Part shown: piece after piece, positions 6,841-12,292 of the stretch | Layout of the letters: each line of letters opens with the position of its first letter | How positions within the stretch are numbered: position 1 is the first letter of the stretch | The notes under the pieces: model-generated | Told to the model about the DNA's origin: nothing | Databases searched by the model: none | Seen by the model: only the letters and a program-made list of their open reading frames with translations | Made by a program: the position numbers and the translations under genes | Source: Faecimorpha stercoravium | GTDB taxonomy: Bacteria > Bacillota > Clostridia > Lachnospirales > Bianqueaceae | Length of the DNA: 12,292 bases | Assembly: GCA_018712555.1 (NCBI GenBank) | Contig: DVGT01000017.1 | Span: 1 to 12,292, forward strand | Direction: 5' to 3'

Positions 6841-7413
6841 TTGAAAAAACCCATAGATGTCATTTGCGATTTCTATATGGCGCACAACCTGCTCCCAGCA
6901 CGCGAGATCGAATACATGCGCTACGCCATGCTCTCCGTATTCTCCGAGACAATCAAGCTGCTGCTCTTTCTCGTTCTTTTCCTGTTGCTGGACAAGCTCT
7001 TTGCCTTCGGTTTGATTCTACTCGTTCTTTTCCCCATTCGCTGGGCCAGCGGAGGTGTACATGCCCGTACCTTCTGGGGGTGTTTTAGCGCCAGTCTGCT
7101 TTGGCTGCTCTTTCTGGTCTATGTGCCCCCTTATCTTCCCATGAATCTCCTGCTGCAGGCGCTGCTGCTCTTTCTGGCCCTCTTGTCCATCCGGCACATC
7201 CCCTATACTCCGGCTTTTCGCCCGATTACTCGCCAAAGAACCATTCGTATCCTACGGTATTGTTACCTGGTCCTCGTCTGTCTCTGGATCCTGGTATTCA
7301 ATATAGCAGACATGCCTGCGGCCTATACTCGCATAGTGTTCTACGCGATCCTGCTGCAGGTGCTGCAACTTTTCATTCCTCATACCCAGAAAGGAGGTGT
7401 GGTGCATGTATAA
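6841..7413 (+). CDS. agrB: AgrB-like peptide-processing membrane endopeptidase
   Basis: A 190-residue integral membrane protein of the accessory gene regulator B family, which cuts the C-terminal tail from AgrD and forms the thiolactone or lactone ring. The family signature is present: RWASGGVHARTFWGC, with catalytic His74 and Cys81 seven residues apart as in known AgrB. Several hydrophobic segments follow (about 36-66, 82-118 and 138-178). The start is TTG at 6841, supported by AGGAGGT (6827-6833) seven bases upstream. The gene overlaps agrD by eight bases. No clear promoter is visible in the 39-base gap to agrC, so its promoter must lie inside the kinase coding region; a TATAAT occurs at 6654-6659 but has no good -35. 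Confidence 0.93.
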   Translation: MKKPIDVICDFYMAHNLLPAREIEYMRYAMLSVFSETIKLLLFLVLFLLLDKLFAFGLILLVLFPIRWASGGVHARTFWGCFSASLLWLLFLVYVPPYLPMNLLLQALLLFLALLSIRHIPYTPAFRPITRQRTIRILRYCYLVLVCLWILVFNIADMPAAYTRIVFYAILLQVLQLFIPHTQKGGVVHV

Positions 7414-7525
7414 AGTTCTCACAATGGTAGGCTCCTTCTTTGCCGCTTTGGCCTACCTGCTGACTTCCATGGGAACCTCCGGTCTTGTCGGCGAGATCGA
7501 ACCGCCCCAGTCGCTCCTGCGATAA
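7406..7525 (+). CDS. agrD: AgrD-like autoinducing peptide precursor without cysteine
   Basis: A 39-residue peptide starting at an ATG that overlaps the end of agrB, with a near-perfect AAGGAGGTG (7391-7399) upstream. The N-terminal half (residues 4-20) is an amphipathic or hydrophobic leader, and the C-terminus, GEIEPPQSLLR, matches the acidic, proline-containing recognition tail of AgrD (compare EVEVPKEL in the staphylococcal protein, from general knowledge). AgrB normally cuts just before this tail. There is no cysteine; the residues before the tail are TSMGTSGLVG. If the cut falls after Gly29, Ser25 with four following residues would give a five-residue serine lactone, similar to the serine-based lactone known from Enterococcus. 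Thr24, Ser21 or a linear product are alternatives. The gene ends one base from the stop of the convergent agrA-like gene. Confidence 0.88.
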   Translation: MYKVLTMVGSFFAALAYLLTSMGTSGLVGEIEPPQSLLR

Positions 7526-7526
7526 G

Positions 7527-8318
7527 TTAGGGAAGCAACCAGGATAGCGACTTCAAGAAAGACCGTCCGACAGGGATCTGTTCCGCTTGTCCCTGACCAT
7601 ACTGTACCATCACCAGCTTGTAATTCCCATTTTCCTGAATGACTTGCTGAATATACCGTACATTCACAATCGTCGTCCGGGAAACCTGTACCAGATCCCT
7701 GATTTTGCGTGTTTCGATCTCCTGCAGCACTTTCTTCAGGAAATCCGAACGGCCGGTACATTCCTGCCGAAACGCAACCTCTCCCGATTCATTCAGCTTG
7801 TACACGAAGTGTTCTTTCTTATGCGCTTCGATGCTGACGATCTGATGAATCGGGACTTTTTTTATATGGTAAGGCCGTTCCCCCGGTACCTCCAGTATCG
7901 CATCCTCTCCACACAGTTCCGATGTGTACCACAGCTCTTCTCTTAATTTCTCATACCCGTCCGGTGTCTTTGGGAAGAATTTCTGTGCCAGTCCATCCCG
8001 AAACAGGATCCCCTGTACATGCGAAAACTGGCTCACGACCCAGATTCTCGGGACTTCCTTTCTCTCCCTCCGCAATTTCCGCAGGATCTCCCAGCCCTCT
8101 ATGCTGACCCGCTCCTGTAGATTCATATCAAGAATCAGCAGATCATATTGCGTCTGGCTGGATACTTGAAACAGATCCTCCGAACCGGAGACCATGGTAA
8201 GCCGTATATATCCTTCCTTCTTGGCCTCCGTCTCCATGCTTTCGATGAGGGCCCGCATCGCCTCCCGATCCTTTTCCTCATCTTCCAGATATAAGATAGA
8301 AAACACATCCTGCCGCAT
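7527..8318 (-). CDS. agrA: AgrA-like response regulator (receiver plus LytTR domain)
   Basis: A 263-residue regulator. The receiver domain (about 5-130) has acidic residues Glu12 and Asp13, the phospho-acceptor Asp64 in LLILDMNL, Ser96 and Lys117. The C-terminal LytTR DNA-binding domain covers about 140-262 (VSIEAHKKEHFVY, then VQVSRTTIVNVRYI and IPVGRSF, typical of this fold). LytTR proteins of the AgrA/ComE type bind repeated sites upstream of promoters. The partner kinase is the agrC-like gene at 5620-6801. Its Shine-Dalgarno is AGGAGGAG about 7 bases before the ATG at 8318. It follows the CPBP protease gene by 42 bases with no terminator between, so the two are probably cotranscribed from 9328-9356. 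It faces agrD with a single base between stop codons. Confidence 0.92.
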   Translation of the reverse strand: MRQDVFSILYLEDEEKDREAMRALIESMETEAKKEGYIRLTMVSGSEDLFQVSSQTQYDLLILDMNLQERVSIEGWEILRKLRRERKEVPRIWVVSQFSHVQGILFRDGLAQKFFPKTPDGYEKLREELWYTSELCGEDAILEVPGERPYHIKKVPIHQIVSIEAHKKEHFVYKLNESGEVAFRQECTGRSDFLKKVLQEIETRKIRDLVQVSRTTIVNVRYIQQVIQENGNYKLVMVQYGQGQAEQIPVGRSFLKSLSWLLP

Positions 8319-8360
8319 CGCGTTATCTCCTCCTATTGGTTATCGTGTGAAGGTCTCGAT

Positions 8361-9299
8361 TTAAGCCATGCCCACCATACAGGACAGTGTGATGAAAATC
8401 AGCACGATGCCGCCCAACCAGCACAAACCTTCGAATCGCTCGGAAGCCTTTAGCGGTGCCTCCTTCATGGTCCATCCTTCCACGCGCTTCCCGCGCAACA
8501 GTTCCTGCCGTCCATTCACATAATAAATCCGGATCAGACACCACACCGCAATCCCTGCTAAGAGTATCGATACCGGCAAGACTTTCCATAAACTCTCTTC
8601 CTTCTGCATCTCCGCAAGAAGCCATCCTAGGAGAGAATCCTGTCCCGCCAGCGCCTGCGCGCCAAAGGCCATCAAGATCTGTGTCCCATTGATGATAAAA
8701 TGTGCTAGCATAGCCGGCCACAGGGAATCCGCTCCCAACGTGATGAGCGCGCAGGAAAACCCAAAGATCGCGGCATACACGGCCTGCTGTGGATTCAAAT
8801 GAAGCACACCAAAAAAGACGCCGTTCAACGCTGCTGCCCCATAGATATTCCACCTACGGCAACCCGATAGATATGCCCCGCGACAAACCAGCTCCTCCAG
8901 CACGGCCGGAATCAGCGCCGTCGCAAGGAGTACGGCCCACCAGGGTTCTTTCAGATAGCCTTGTATCGAGTCATTCAAATAATTATGGAAAATCATTGTA
9001 CTGAGAGAGGATAAACACATCAATAAAGGCTGTATCGCAAACGCGAAGATCACAGTCAGCACATAGGTATATCCTTTTGCCTTTTTCAGCCGCAACACCT
9101 GTTTCGGCGAATGGTCCCGGTACAAAAAAAAGTATACGCATAGAGGAAGCGCAAATTGCAGCGTATAAGTCAATATATATCGCGTTAATATCCCCTCTAT
9201 CTGTAACCATGCTGTGATCGTTGAGACAATTCCGCTGCCTACAATCATAACTACCAGCATCGCCATCGCAAACCGGTTGACTCTTGTAAATTCTCTCAC
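8361..9299 (-). CDS. CPBP-family intramembrane metalloprotease (Abi)
   Basis: A 312-residue membrane protein of the CPBP family (CaaX protease and bacteriocin-processing enzyme type). The three family motifs are present: EELVCR with Glu135, Glu136 and Arg140; VFFGVLH with Phe163 and His167; and His200 with Asn204 in AHFIINGTQ. About seven to eight hydrophobic segments are visible. Family members process prenylated or peptide substrates, or give self-immunity next to bacteriocin genes; which applies here is unknown. The start is GTG at 9297-9299 with GAGGAGG upstream. It is the first gene of an operon with the agrA-like regulator, so a role in maturing or trimming the AgrD signal, or in immunity linked to the quorum-sensing output, is a reasonable guess only. 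Confidence 0.92.
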   Translation of the reverse strand: MREFTRVNRFAMAMLVVMIVGSGIVSTITAWLQIEGILTRYILTYTLQFALPLCVYFFLYRDHSPKQVLRLKKAKGYTYVLTVIFAFAIQPLLMCLSSLSTMIFHNYLNDSIQGYLKEPWWAVLLATALIPAVLEELVCRGAYLSGCRRWNIYGAAALNGVFFGVLHLNPQQAVYAAIFGFSCALITLGADSLWPAMLAHFIINGTQILMAFGAQALAGQDSLLGWLLAEMQKEESLWKVLPVSILLAGIAVWCLIRIYYVNGRQELLRGKRVEGWTMKEAPLKASERFEGLCWLGGIVLIFITLSCMVGMA

Positions 9300-9327
9300 T
9301 TTCGCTGCCTCCTCTCACTCGGTATTC

Positions 9328-9356
9328 AGTCTATCATATTCTCCTGTATTTGTCAA
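9328..9356 (-). promoter_or_regulatory. Promoter of the CPBP protease-agrA operon
   Basis: A perfect TTGACA (9351-9356) is followed after 17 bases by TAGACT (9328-9333), with TGA just before it (extended -10). Transcription should start near 9321, about 20 bases before the GTG. It diverges from the thioredoxin promoter, whose -35 begins at 9393. A near-consensus promoter suggests steady basal expression of the regulator. Confidence 0.65.
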
Positions 9357-9392
9357 TTTCTTCCTAATCAATGCCATATTGCCACAAATAAT

Positions 9393-9421
9393 TTGACGAT
9401 AACTGGAGAAAATGATATAAT
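9393..9421 (+). promoter_or_regulatory. Thioredoxin promoter P1
   Basis: TTGACG (9393-9398) and TATAAT (9416-9421) are 17 bases apart, with TGA before the -10 (extended -10). The predicted start lies at about 9428, inside the first structured repeat. A second extended -10 with the same TGATATAAT occurs at 9517-9525 in the second repeat but lacks a recognisable -35. Confidence 0.75.
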
Positions 9422-9645
9422 AAGCGTGGCACGACAGAATCCTATACCTATAGCGATTGCGCCACGCCTCGAGTTTGCCGCCAACGGGCGTCAATCTCCG
9501 AAAATATCGCTGCTTGTGATATAATGGGCGTGGCACGACAGAATCCTATACCTATAGCGATTGCGCCACGCCTCGAGTTTGCCGCCAACGGGCGTCAAAC
9601 TCCGACGCTTTGTTCGTTGCGATGCATTTGGCGTGGCACGATAGG
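9413..9645 (+). repeat. Tandem 104-base structured leader repeat before thioredoxin
   Basis: Unit 1 (9413-9516) and unit 2 (9517-9620) are almost identical for the first 88 or so bases and differ in the last 15. A third start, GCGTGGCACGA, follows at 9631 and then degenerates. Each unit begins with the extended -10 TGATATAAT. Each can fold as an outer stem GCGTGGC/GCCACGC (9424-9430 with 9461-9467; 9528-9534 with 9565-9571) and a strong second hairpin (9471-9498; 9575-9602) with arms GAGTTTG/CAAACTC, one mismatch, then four more G-C pairs around loop AACG. Unit 1 has one extra mismatch in the second hairpin. No T-run follows, so these are not intrinsic terminators. It fills the whole stretch between the P1 promoter and the trxA ribosome binding site. 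Confidence 0.85.
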
Positions 9646-9679
9646 TTCCGTGTCATAAAACAGAGAGGAGGCCTTTATC

Positions 9680-9994
9680 ATGGTACAGCACTTTAGCGAT
9701 TCCGATTTTACACAAGAGGTTTTAGCATCGGATGTTCCTGTTATGGTAGATTTCTATGCGGATTGGTGTGGTCCCTGCCGTATGGTAGCTCCTATTGTAG
9801 AAGAGCTTGCGGGAGAATATGCCGGTAAGGTAAAAATCGGCAAGATCAATGTGGATGAAAACCCCAATACCGCCAAGCAATACAACGTAATGAGCATTCC
9901 TACCATCCTGTTTATCAAGGGTGGTAAGGTTGTCGATCAGGTAATTGGCGCTCTGCCCAAGGCAAGCCTGCAGCAAAAGCTGAATCTTCTGTAA
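9680..9994 (+). CDS. trxA: Thioredoxin
   Basis: A 104-residue cytoplasmic thioredoxin, the usual length for the family. It reduces protein disulfides through the redox motif WCGPC (residues 29-33) and is itself reduced by thioredoxin reductase, which is not in this window. The cis-proline segment SIPT (Pro74) and the buried Asp24 region (VDFYADWC) are as expected. The start at 9680 is supported by GAGAGGAGG (9663-9671). It stands alone, with its own promoter, an unusual duplicated leader, and a strong terminator after the stop. It is functionally separate from the quorum-sensing genes as far as can be seen. Confidence 0.98.
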   Translation: MVQHFSDSDFTQEVLASDVPVMVDFYADWCGPCRMVAPIVEELAGEYAGKVKIGKINVDENPNTAKQYNVMSIPTILFIKGGKVVDQVIGALPKASLQQKLNLL

Positions 9995-10011
9995 CGCCGT
10001 ACGAAATCTAT

Positions 10012-10064
10012 AAACGGGTGCTGTCATGTTTCCATTTCGGTCACATGACAGCACCCGTTTTTTA
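10012..10064. terminator. Bidirectional terminator between trxA and the ATPase gene
   Basis: Eighteen-base arms AAACGGGTGCTGTCATGT (10012-10029) and its complement (10043-10060) flank a 13-base loop. On the plus strand six T (10058-10063) follow, which makes a strong terminator for trxA. On the minus strand the hairpin follows directly on the stop codon of the ATPase gene (10062-10064), with a short U-run after the stem. Confidence 0.93.
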
Positions 10065-11747
10065 TCCTCGAACAACCCTGCACTCCTTTTCCCAAAACGC
10101 AATTCCATACCGAATGATGTGCTTCATACCCTTGCGTGCCAAGCCCGCCGCGTATCCCTTCTTTTCAATCTGGGTAAGCGCCGACTCACACGCTTTTTCA
10201 AGTCTTCCATCTTCCGCGTATTTGATTTCGATGATGATCCCTGTTTTGTCCGATGTGGCTATCGAGATATCACTATATCCCTGTCCTAACTCCGCATTCG
10301 ACTGTATGAGCCAATCTTCCTGACTCTGTAGCAGCCCCAATATCATACCATGATAAAAGTTTTCCTTCATATTTCGTCTCACCGCAGTATCCCGCACACT
10401 GATGGAGTCCCATAAATACTCCTGCAGCATATGTTCAACCGTCGCTGCATCTCCTGCAGGAAACGCGTCGCAAAAACGGTGCATCCGCGGTAAATCTGTC
10501 CTGGAGCTTTCCTGAAAACATTCTTCTGCAAGGTCAATAAACAATTCCCTGACTTCCCGATTCGGAATTACGAGTTCTCTTCTTTTCCCTACCACGCGCC
10601 CTCTTTGCGATAGATATCCTGTAGCCAGCAGTACGCTCCACACATTCTCGATCGAATCATCGATCTCCTGGTACGTGATCTCCTGTTTGATGCTTTTTTG
10701 TATGCTTCCTCCATTGATCAGCCGTTCAATCTCGTCCCGCGTGGATTTGTCCGCGCGACGGATAAATCGTTTCACCAACTCGTTGCCGCTTGTATTCGCC
10801 CAGTAGTTTTCCGGTTCTGCCTCCTGATCCCGCATTAAGATTTGCACGTATTTAATCACATCCCAGGGACAATAGATAGACACATTTCCAAACTGATATC
10901 CATCGTACCAGTCCCGTATCGTTTCGAATGCAAATTCCAGATCATAATACCGAAGAAGTTCTTTTACCTCCTTCTCCGTAAAGCCAAAACTGTCGCAGAA
11001 ATAGGGATCCGATACGGTCATCACATTTAAATTATTCAGACCCGTAAAAATGCTCTCCTTCGAAATCCGCAAGCATCCCGTAAGAACCGCGAAATGCAGG
11101 TAATCATTTGTCTTCAGTGCGTTACCGAATAGCCCTCTTAAAAGCAGGATCATCTTATCATAATATCCGGCTTGAAACGCCTTATCCAGAGGAACGTCAT
11201 ATTCATCAATCAGCAGAATCACCTTGCGACCATAATGTTTTGCCAGAAATTGCGTGAGCATGCGCAGACTATCCACAAGAATCTCATCTGCCATTGTAAA
11301 CACACCCTTTTCCACGCGTATGAGTGATTGAAATGCTCTCTTTTCATCCTCCAGAAGTGCCGGACTATCCAAAAGTTCGTGAAATCGCAACGCTTCGTTG
11401 CCAATTAAACGCCTCAGCGCAGCGCGCGCCGCCGAAAAATCTCCCCCCTCCACGCTTTTCAGACTGATGGAGATCACAGGAAATTGTCCCATATACTGCT
11501 CACAGAGTTCGGTTTCCCGCGAGATTCGTAATCCGGCGAACCGGGATGCATCTGCTCCTATTTCGAAAAAAGACCGCAGCATGCTCATATTCAGCGACTT
11601 TCCGAAACGTCTGGGTCGGGTGAACAGATTGACTTTCCCCCAGTTACGCAGCAATTCCGCGATGAACAGGGTCTTATCCACATAATAAAAATCCTCTGTT
11701 ACAAACTCCTCAAAATCTTCGATCCCGACAGGAAGCTTTTTTTTCAT
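10062..11747 (-). CDS. AAA-ATPase-like protein with C-terminal PD-(D/E)XK nuclease domain
   Basis: A 561-residue protein of the AAA-ATPase_like plus PDDEXK_9 architecture found in many copies in gut Bacteroidota and clostridia. The N-terminal ATPase has a variant Walker A RPRRFGKS (44-51), Walker B VILLIDEYD (176-184) and the conserved DWYDGYQFG (about 279-287). The C-terminal region (about 460-555) shows the nuclease-like core GYSDISI (Asp493) and EIK (Glu507, Lys509). The family has no firmly known job; defence, mobile-element-related and regulatory roles have been suggested. The start ATG has GGGGGGAA upstream. It lies between the tRNA cluster and trxA, possibly an insertion beside an rRNA operon. 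The core motifs look intact. Confidence 0.93.
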   Translation of the reverse strand: MKKKLPVGIEDFEEFVTEDFYYVDKTLFIAELLRNWGKVNLFTRPRRFGKSLNMSMLRSFFEIGADASRFAGLRISRETELCEQYMGQFPVISISLKSVEGGDFSAARAALRRLIGNEALRFHELLDSPALLEDEKRAFQSLIRVEKGVFTMADEILVDSLRMLTQFLAKHYGRKVILLIDEYDVPLDKAFQAGYYDKMILLLRGLFGNALKTNDYLHFAVLTGCLRISKESIFTGLNNLNVMTVSDPYFCDSFGFTEKEVKELLRYYDLEFAFETIRDWYDGYQFGNVSIYCPWDVIKYVQILMRDQEAEPENYWANTSGNELVKRFIRRADKSTRDEIERLINGGSIQKSIKQEITYQEIDDSIENVWSVLLATGYLSQRGRVVGKRRELVIPNREVRELFIDLAEECFQESSRTDLPRMHRFCDAFPAGDAATVEHMLQEYLWDSISVRDTAVRRNMKENFYHGMILGLLQSQEDWLIQSNAELGQGYSDISIATSDKTGIIIEIKYAEDGRLEKACESALTQIEKKGYAAGLARKGMKHIIRYGIAFWEKECRVVRG

Positions 11748-11795
11748 ACAGATTCCCCCCTTCTGACAGCATACTTAAACCATGCGATTATCATT

Positions 11796-11824
11796 ACCGT
11801 ATCATAAAACAACATTCTCGTCAA
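11796..11824 (-). promoter_or_regulatory. Weak promoter candidate for the ATPase gene
   Basis: TTGACG (11819-11824) is followed after 17 bases by TACGGT (11796-11801) with TGA before it. The -10 matches poorly, so this is a tentative call. It lies between the tRNA terminator and the gene, the only space available for a promoter. Confidence 0.35.
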
Positions 11825-11831
11825 GTATCTA

Positions 11832-11867
11832 TAAAACAAAACCACCTATGAATCATTCATAGGTGGT
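11832..11867 (-). terminator. Terminator of the rRNA-tRNA operon
   Basis: On the minus strand, arms ACCACCTATGAAT and its complement (11841-11853 and 11855-11867) with a single central base are followed by TTTTGTTTT. The innermost pairs would open into a small loop. It lies just downstream of tRNA-fMet, the last gene of the stable-RNA cluster. Confidence 0.92.
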
Positions 11868-11875
11868 ACGTTACG

Positions 11876-11949
<74 letters not shown>

Positions 11950-11954
11950 ATAAT

Positions 11955-11975
11955 ACTTACAACGATATTGTAAGT
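11955..11975 (-). other. Spacer hairpin between tRNA-Tyr and tRNA-fMet
   Basis: ACTTACAA (11955-11962) and TTGTAAGT (11968-11975) form an 8-bp stem with a 5-base loop and no T-run. It may help RNA processing between the two tRNAs. Confidence 0.5.
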
Positions 11976-11978
11976 GAG

Positions 11979-12060
11979 TGGGGGAAGGTGGATTCGAACC
12001 ACCGAAAGCACAGCTAACAGATTTACAGTCTGCCCCCTTTGGCCACTCGGGAATTCCCCC
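11979..12060 (-). tRNA. tRNA-Tyr (GTA)
   Basis: An 82-base class II tRNA with a long variable arm and anticodon GTA within CAGACTGTAAATCTG. The acceptor stem GGGGGAA pairs with TTCCCCC and the discriminator is A. The T-arm reads GGTTCGAATCC. CCA is not encoded. Confidence 0.96.
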
Positions 12061-12063
12061 ATA

Positions 12064-12136
12064 AGCCAACGATCGGACTCGAACCGATAACCTGCTGATT
12101 ACAAGTCAGCTGCTCTGCCAATTGAGCCACGTTGGC
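12064..12136 (-). tRNA. tRNA-Thr (TGT)
   Basis: A 73-base cloverleaf with acceptor GCCAACG/CGTTGGC, anticodon TGT within CTGACTTGTAATCAG and T-arm GGTTCGAGTCC. The discriminator is T and CCA is not encoded. Confidence 0.96.
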
Positions 12137-12137
12137 A

Positions 12138-12157
12138 CCATTATAGAGTTATAATGG
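12138..12157 (-). other. Spacer hairpin between tRNA-Val and tRNA-Thr
   Basis: CCATTATA and TATAATGG form an 8-bp stem around GAGT. As with the hairpin at 11955-11975, there is no T-run, so RNA processing is more likely than termination. Confidence 0.5.
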
Positions 12158-12162
12158 AACCC

Positions 12163-12235
12163 TGGACACTATAGGGCTCGAACCTATGACATCCTGCTTG
12201 TAAGGCAGGCGCTCTCCCAACTGAGCTAAGCGTCC
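12163..12235 (-). tRNA. tRNA-Val (TAC)
   Basis: A 73-base cloverleaf with acceptor GGACGCT/AGTGTCC (one G-T pair), anticodon TAC within CTGCCTTACAAGCAG and T-arm GGTTCGAGCCC. CCA is not encoded. It begins 11 bases after the end of the 5S rRNA. Confidence 0.96.
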
Positions 12236-12246
12236 ATTAAAAAAAA

Positions 12247-12292
12247 CGGCAACCTCCTACTCTCCCAGGCAATCCCCCGCCAAGTACCATCG
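12247..12292 (-). rRNA. rrf: 5S rRNA, partial (3' end)
   Basis: The minus strand reads CGATGGTACTTGGCGGG and then GGGAGAGTAGGAGGTTGCCG, the conserved 3' third of 5S rRNA. The gene continues past the window edge. With the following tRNAs it marks the tail of an rRNA operon transcribed toward lower positions. Confidence 0.93.

Noticed and set aside
6802..6885. Longer agrC start at GTG 6885
   Set aside because: It would overlap the agrB coding region by 45 bases and put about 28 polar residues before the first membrane segment. The ATG at 6801 has a good ribosome binding site and starts at the membrane segment.
9413..9645. CRISPR array
   Set aside because: Only two long units with no short repeat/variable spacer pattern and no cas genes. 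The similarity covers about 88 of 104 bases.

Overview
The window looks like a chromosomal segment of a clostridial Bacillota, most probably Lachnospiraceae-like. This rests on strong purine-rich Shine-Dalgarno sites, TTGACA/TATAAT-type promoters, an agr-type peptide quorum-sensing locus, lipoproteins of gut-clostridial style, an AAA-ATPase/PD-(D/E)XK gene, and a 5S rRNA followed by four tRNAs. The taxon is inferred from style, not from a search.

Layout. Positions 1-990 hold the 5' part of a lipoprotein gene (minus strand, cut by the window edge). Positions 1063-1440 encode a 125-aa secreted protein of unknown family. Positions 1452-1914 hold a leader, a promoter, a 38-bp inverted repeat and a 38-codon remnant of the 3' end of an agrC-type kinase gene. 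Positions 1916-5388 carry a two-gene ABC exporter operon (ATGA overlap). Positions 5389-5619 carry a second, nearly identical copy of the leader, promoter and inverted repeat, directly downstream of the intact agrC-like gene (5620-6801). Then come agrB and agrD (plus strand, 6841-7525), convergent with an agrA-like LytTR response regulator (7527-8318), which shares an operon with a CPBP-family membrane protease gene (8361-9299). From 9392 to 9645 there is a promoter plus a tandem 104-bp repeat that can fold, leading into thioredoxin (9680-9994). A bidirectional terminator separates this from an AAA-ATPase/PD-(D/E)XK gene (10062-11747). The window closes with tRNA-fMet, tRNA-Tyr, tRNA-Thr, tRNA-Val and the 3' end of a 5S rRNA, all on the minus strand (the tail of an rRNA operon).

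How it fits together (inference). AgrB processes AgrD, a 39-aa precursor with no cysteine, so the signal would be a Ser/Thr lactone or a linear peptide. AgrC senses it and AgrA (LytTR) acts on promoters. Two copies of one promoter module, both derived from the region just downstream of agrC, sit ahead of the ABC exporter operon and the secreted-protein/lipoprotein operon. They would place both outputs under the same control. The direct repeats (about 313 aligned bases, about 18 substitutions by my count) bracket the ABC operon, and the outer copy keeps a trimmed agrC tail with an in-frame 177-bp deletion at a TCCAC microhomology. This duplicated quorum-sensing output module, the cysteine-less AgrD and the tandem structured leader before thioredoxin are the most interesting items.
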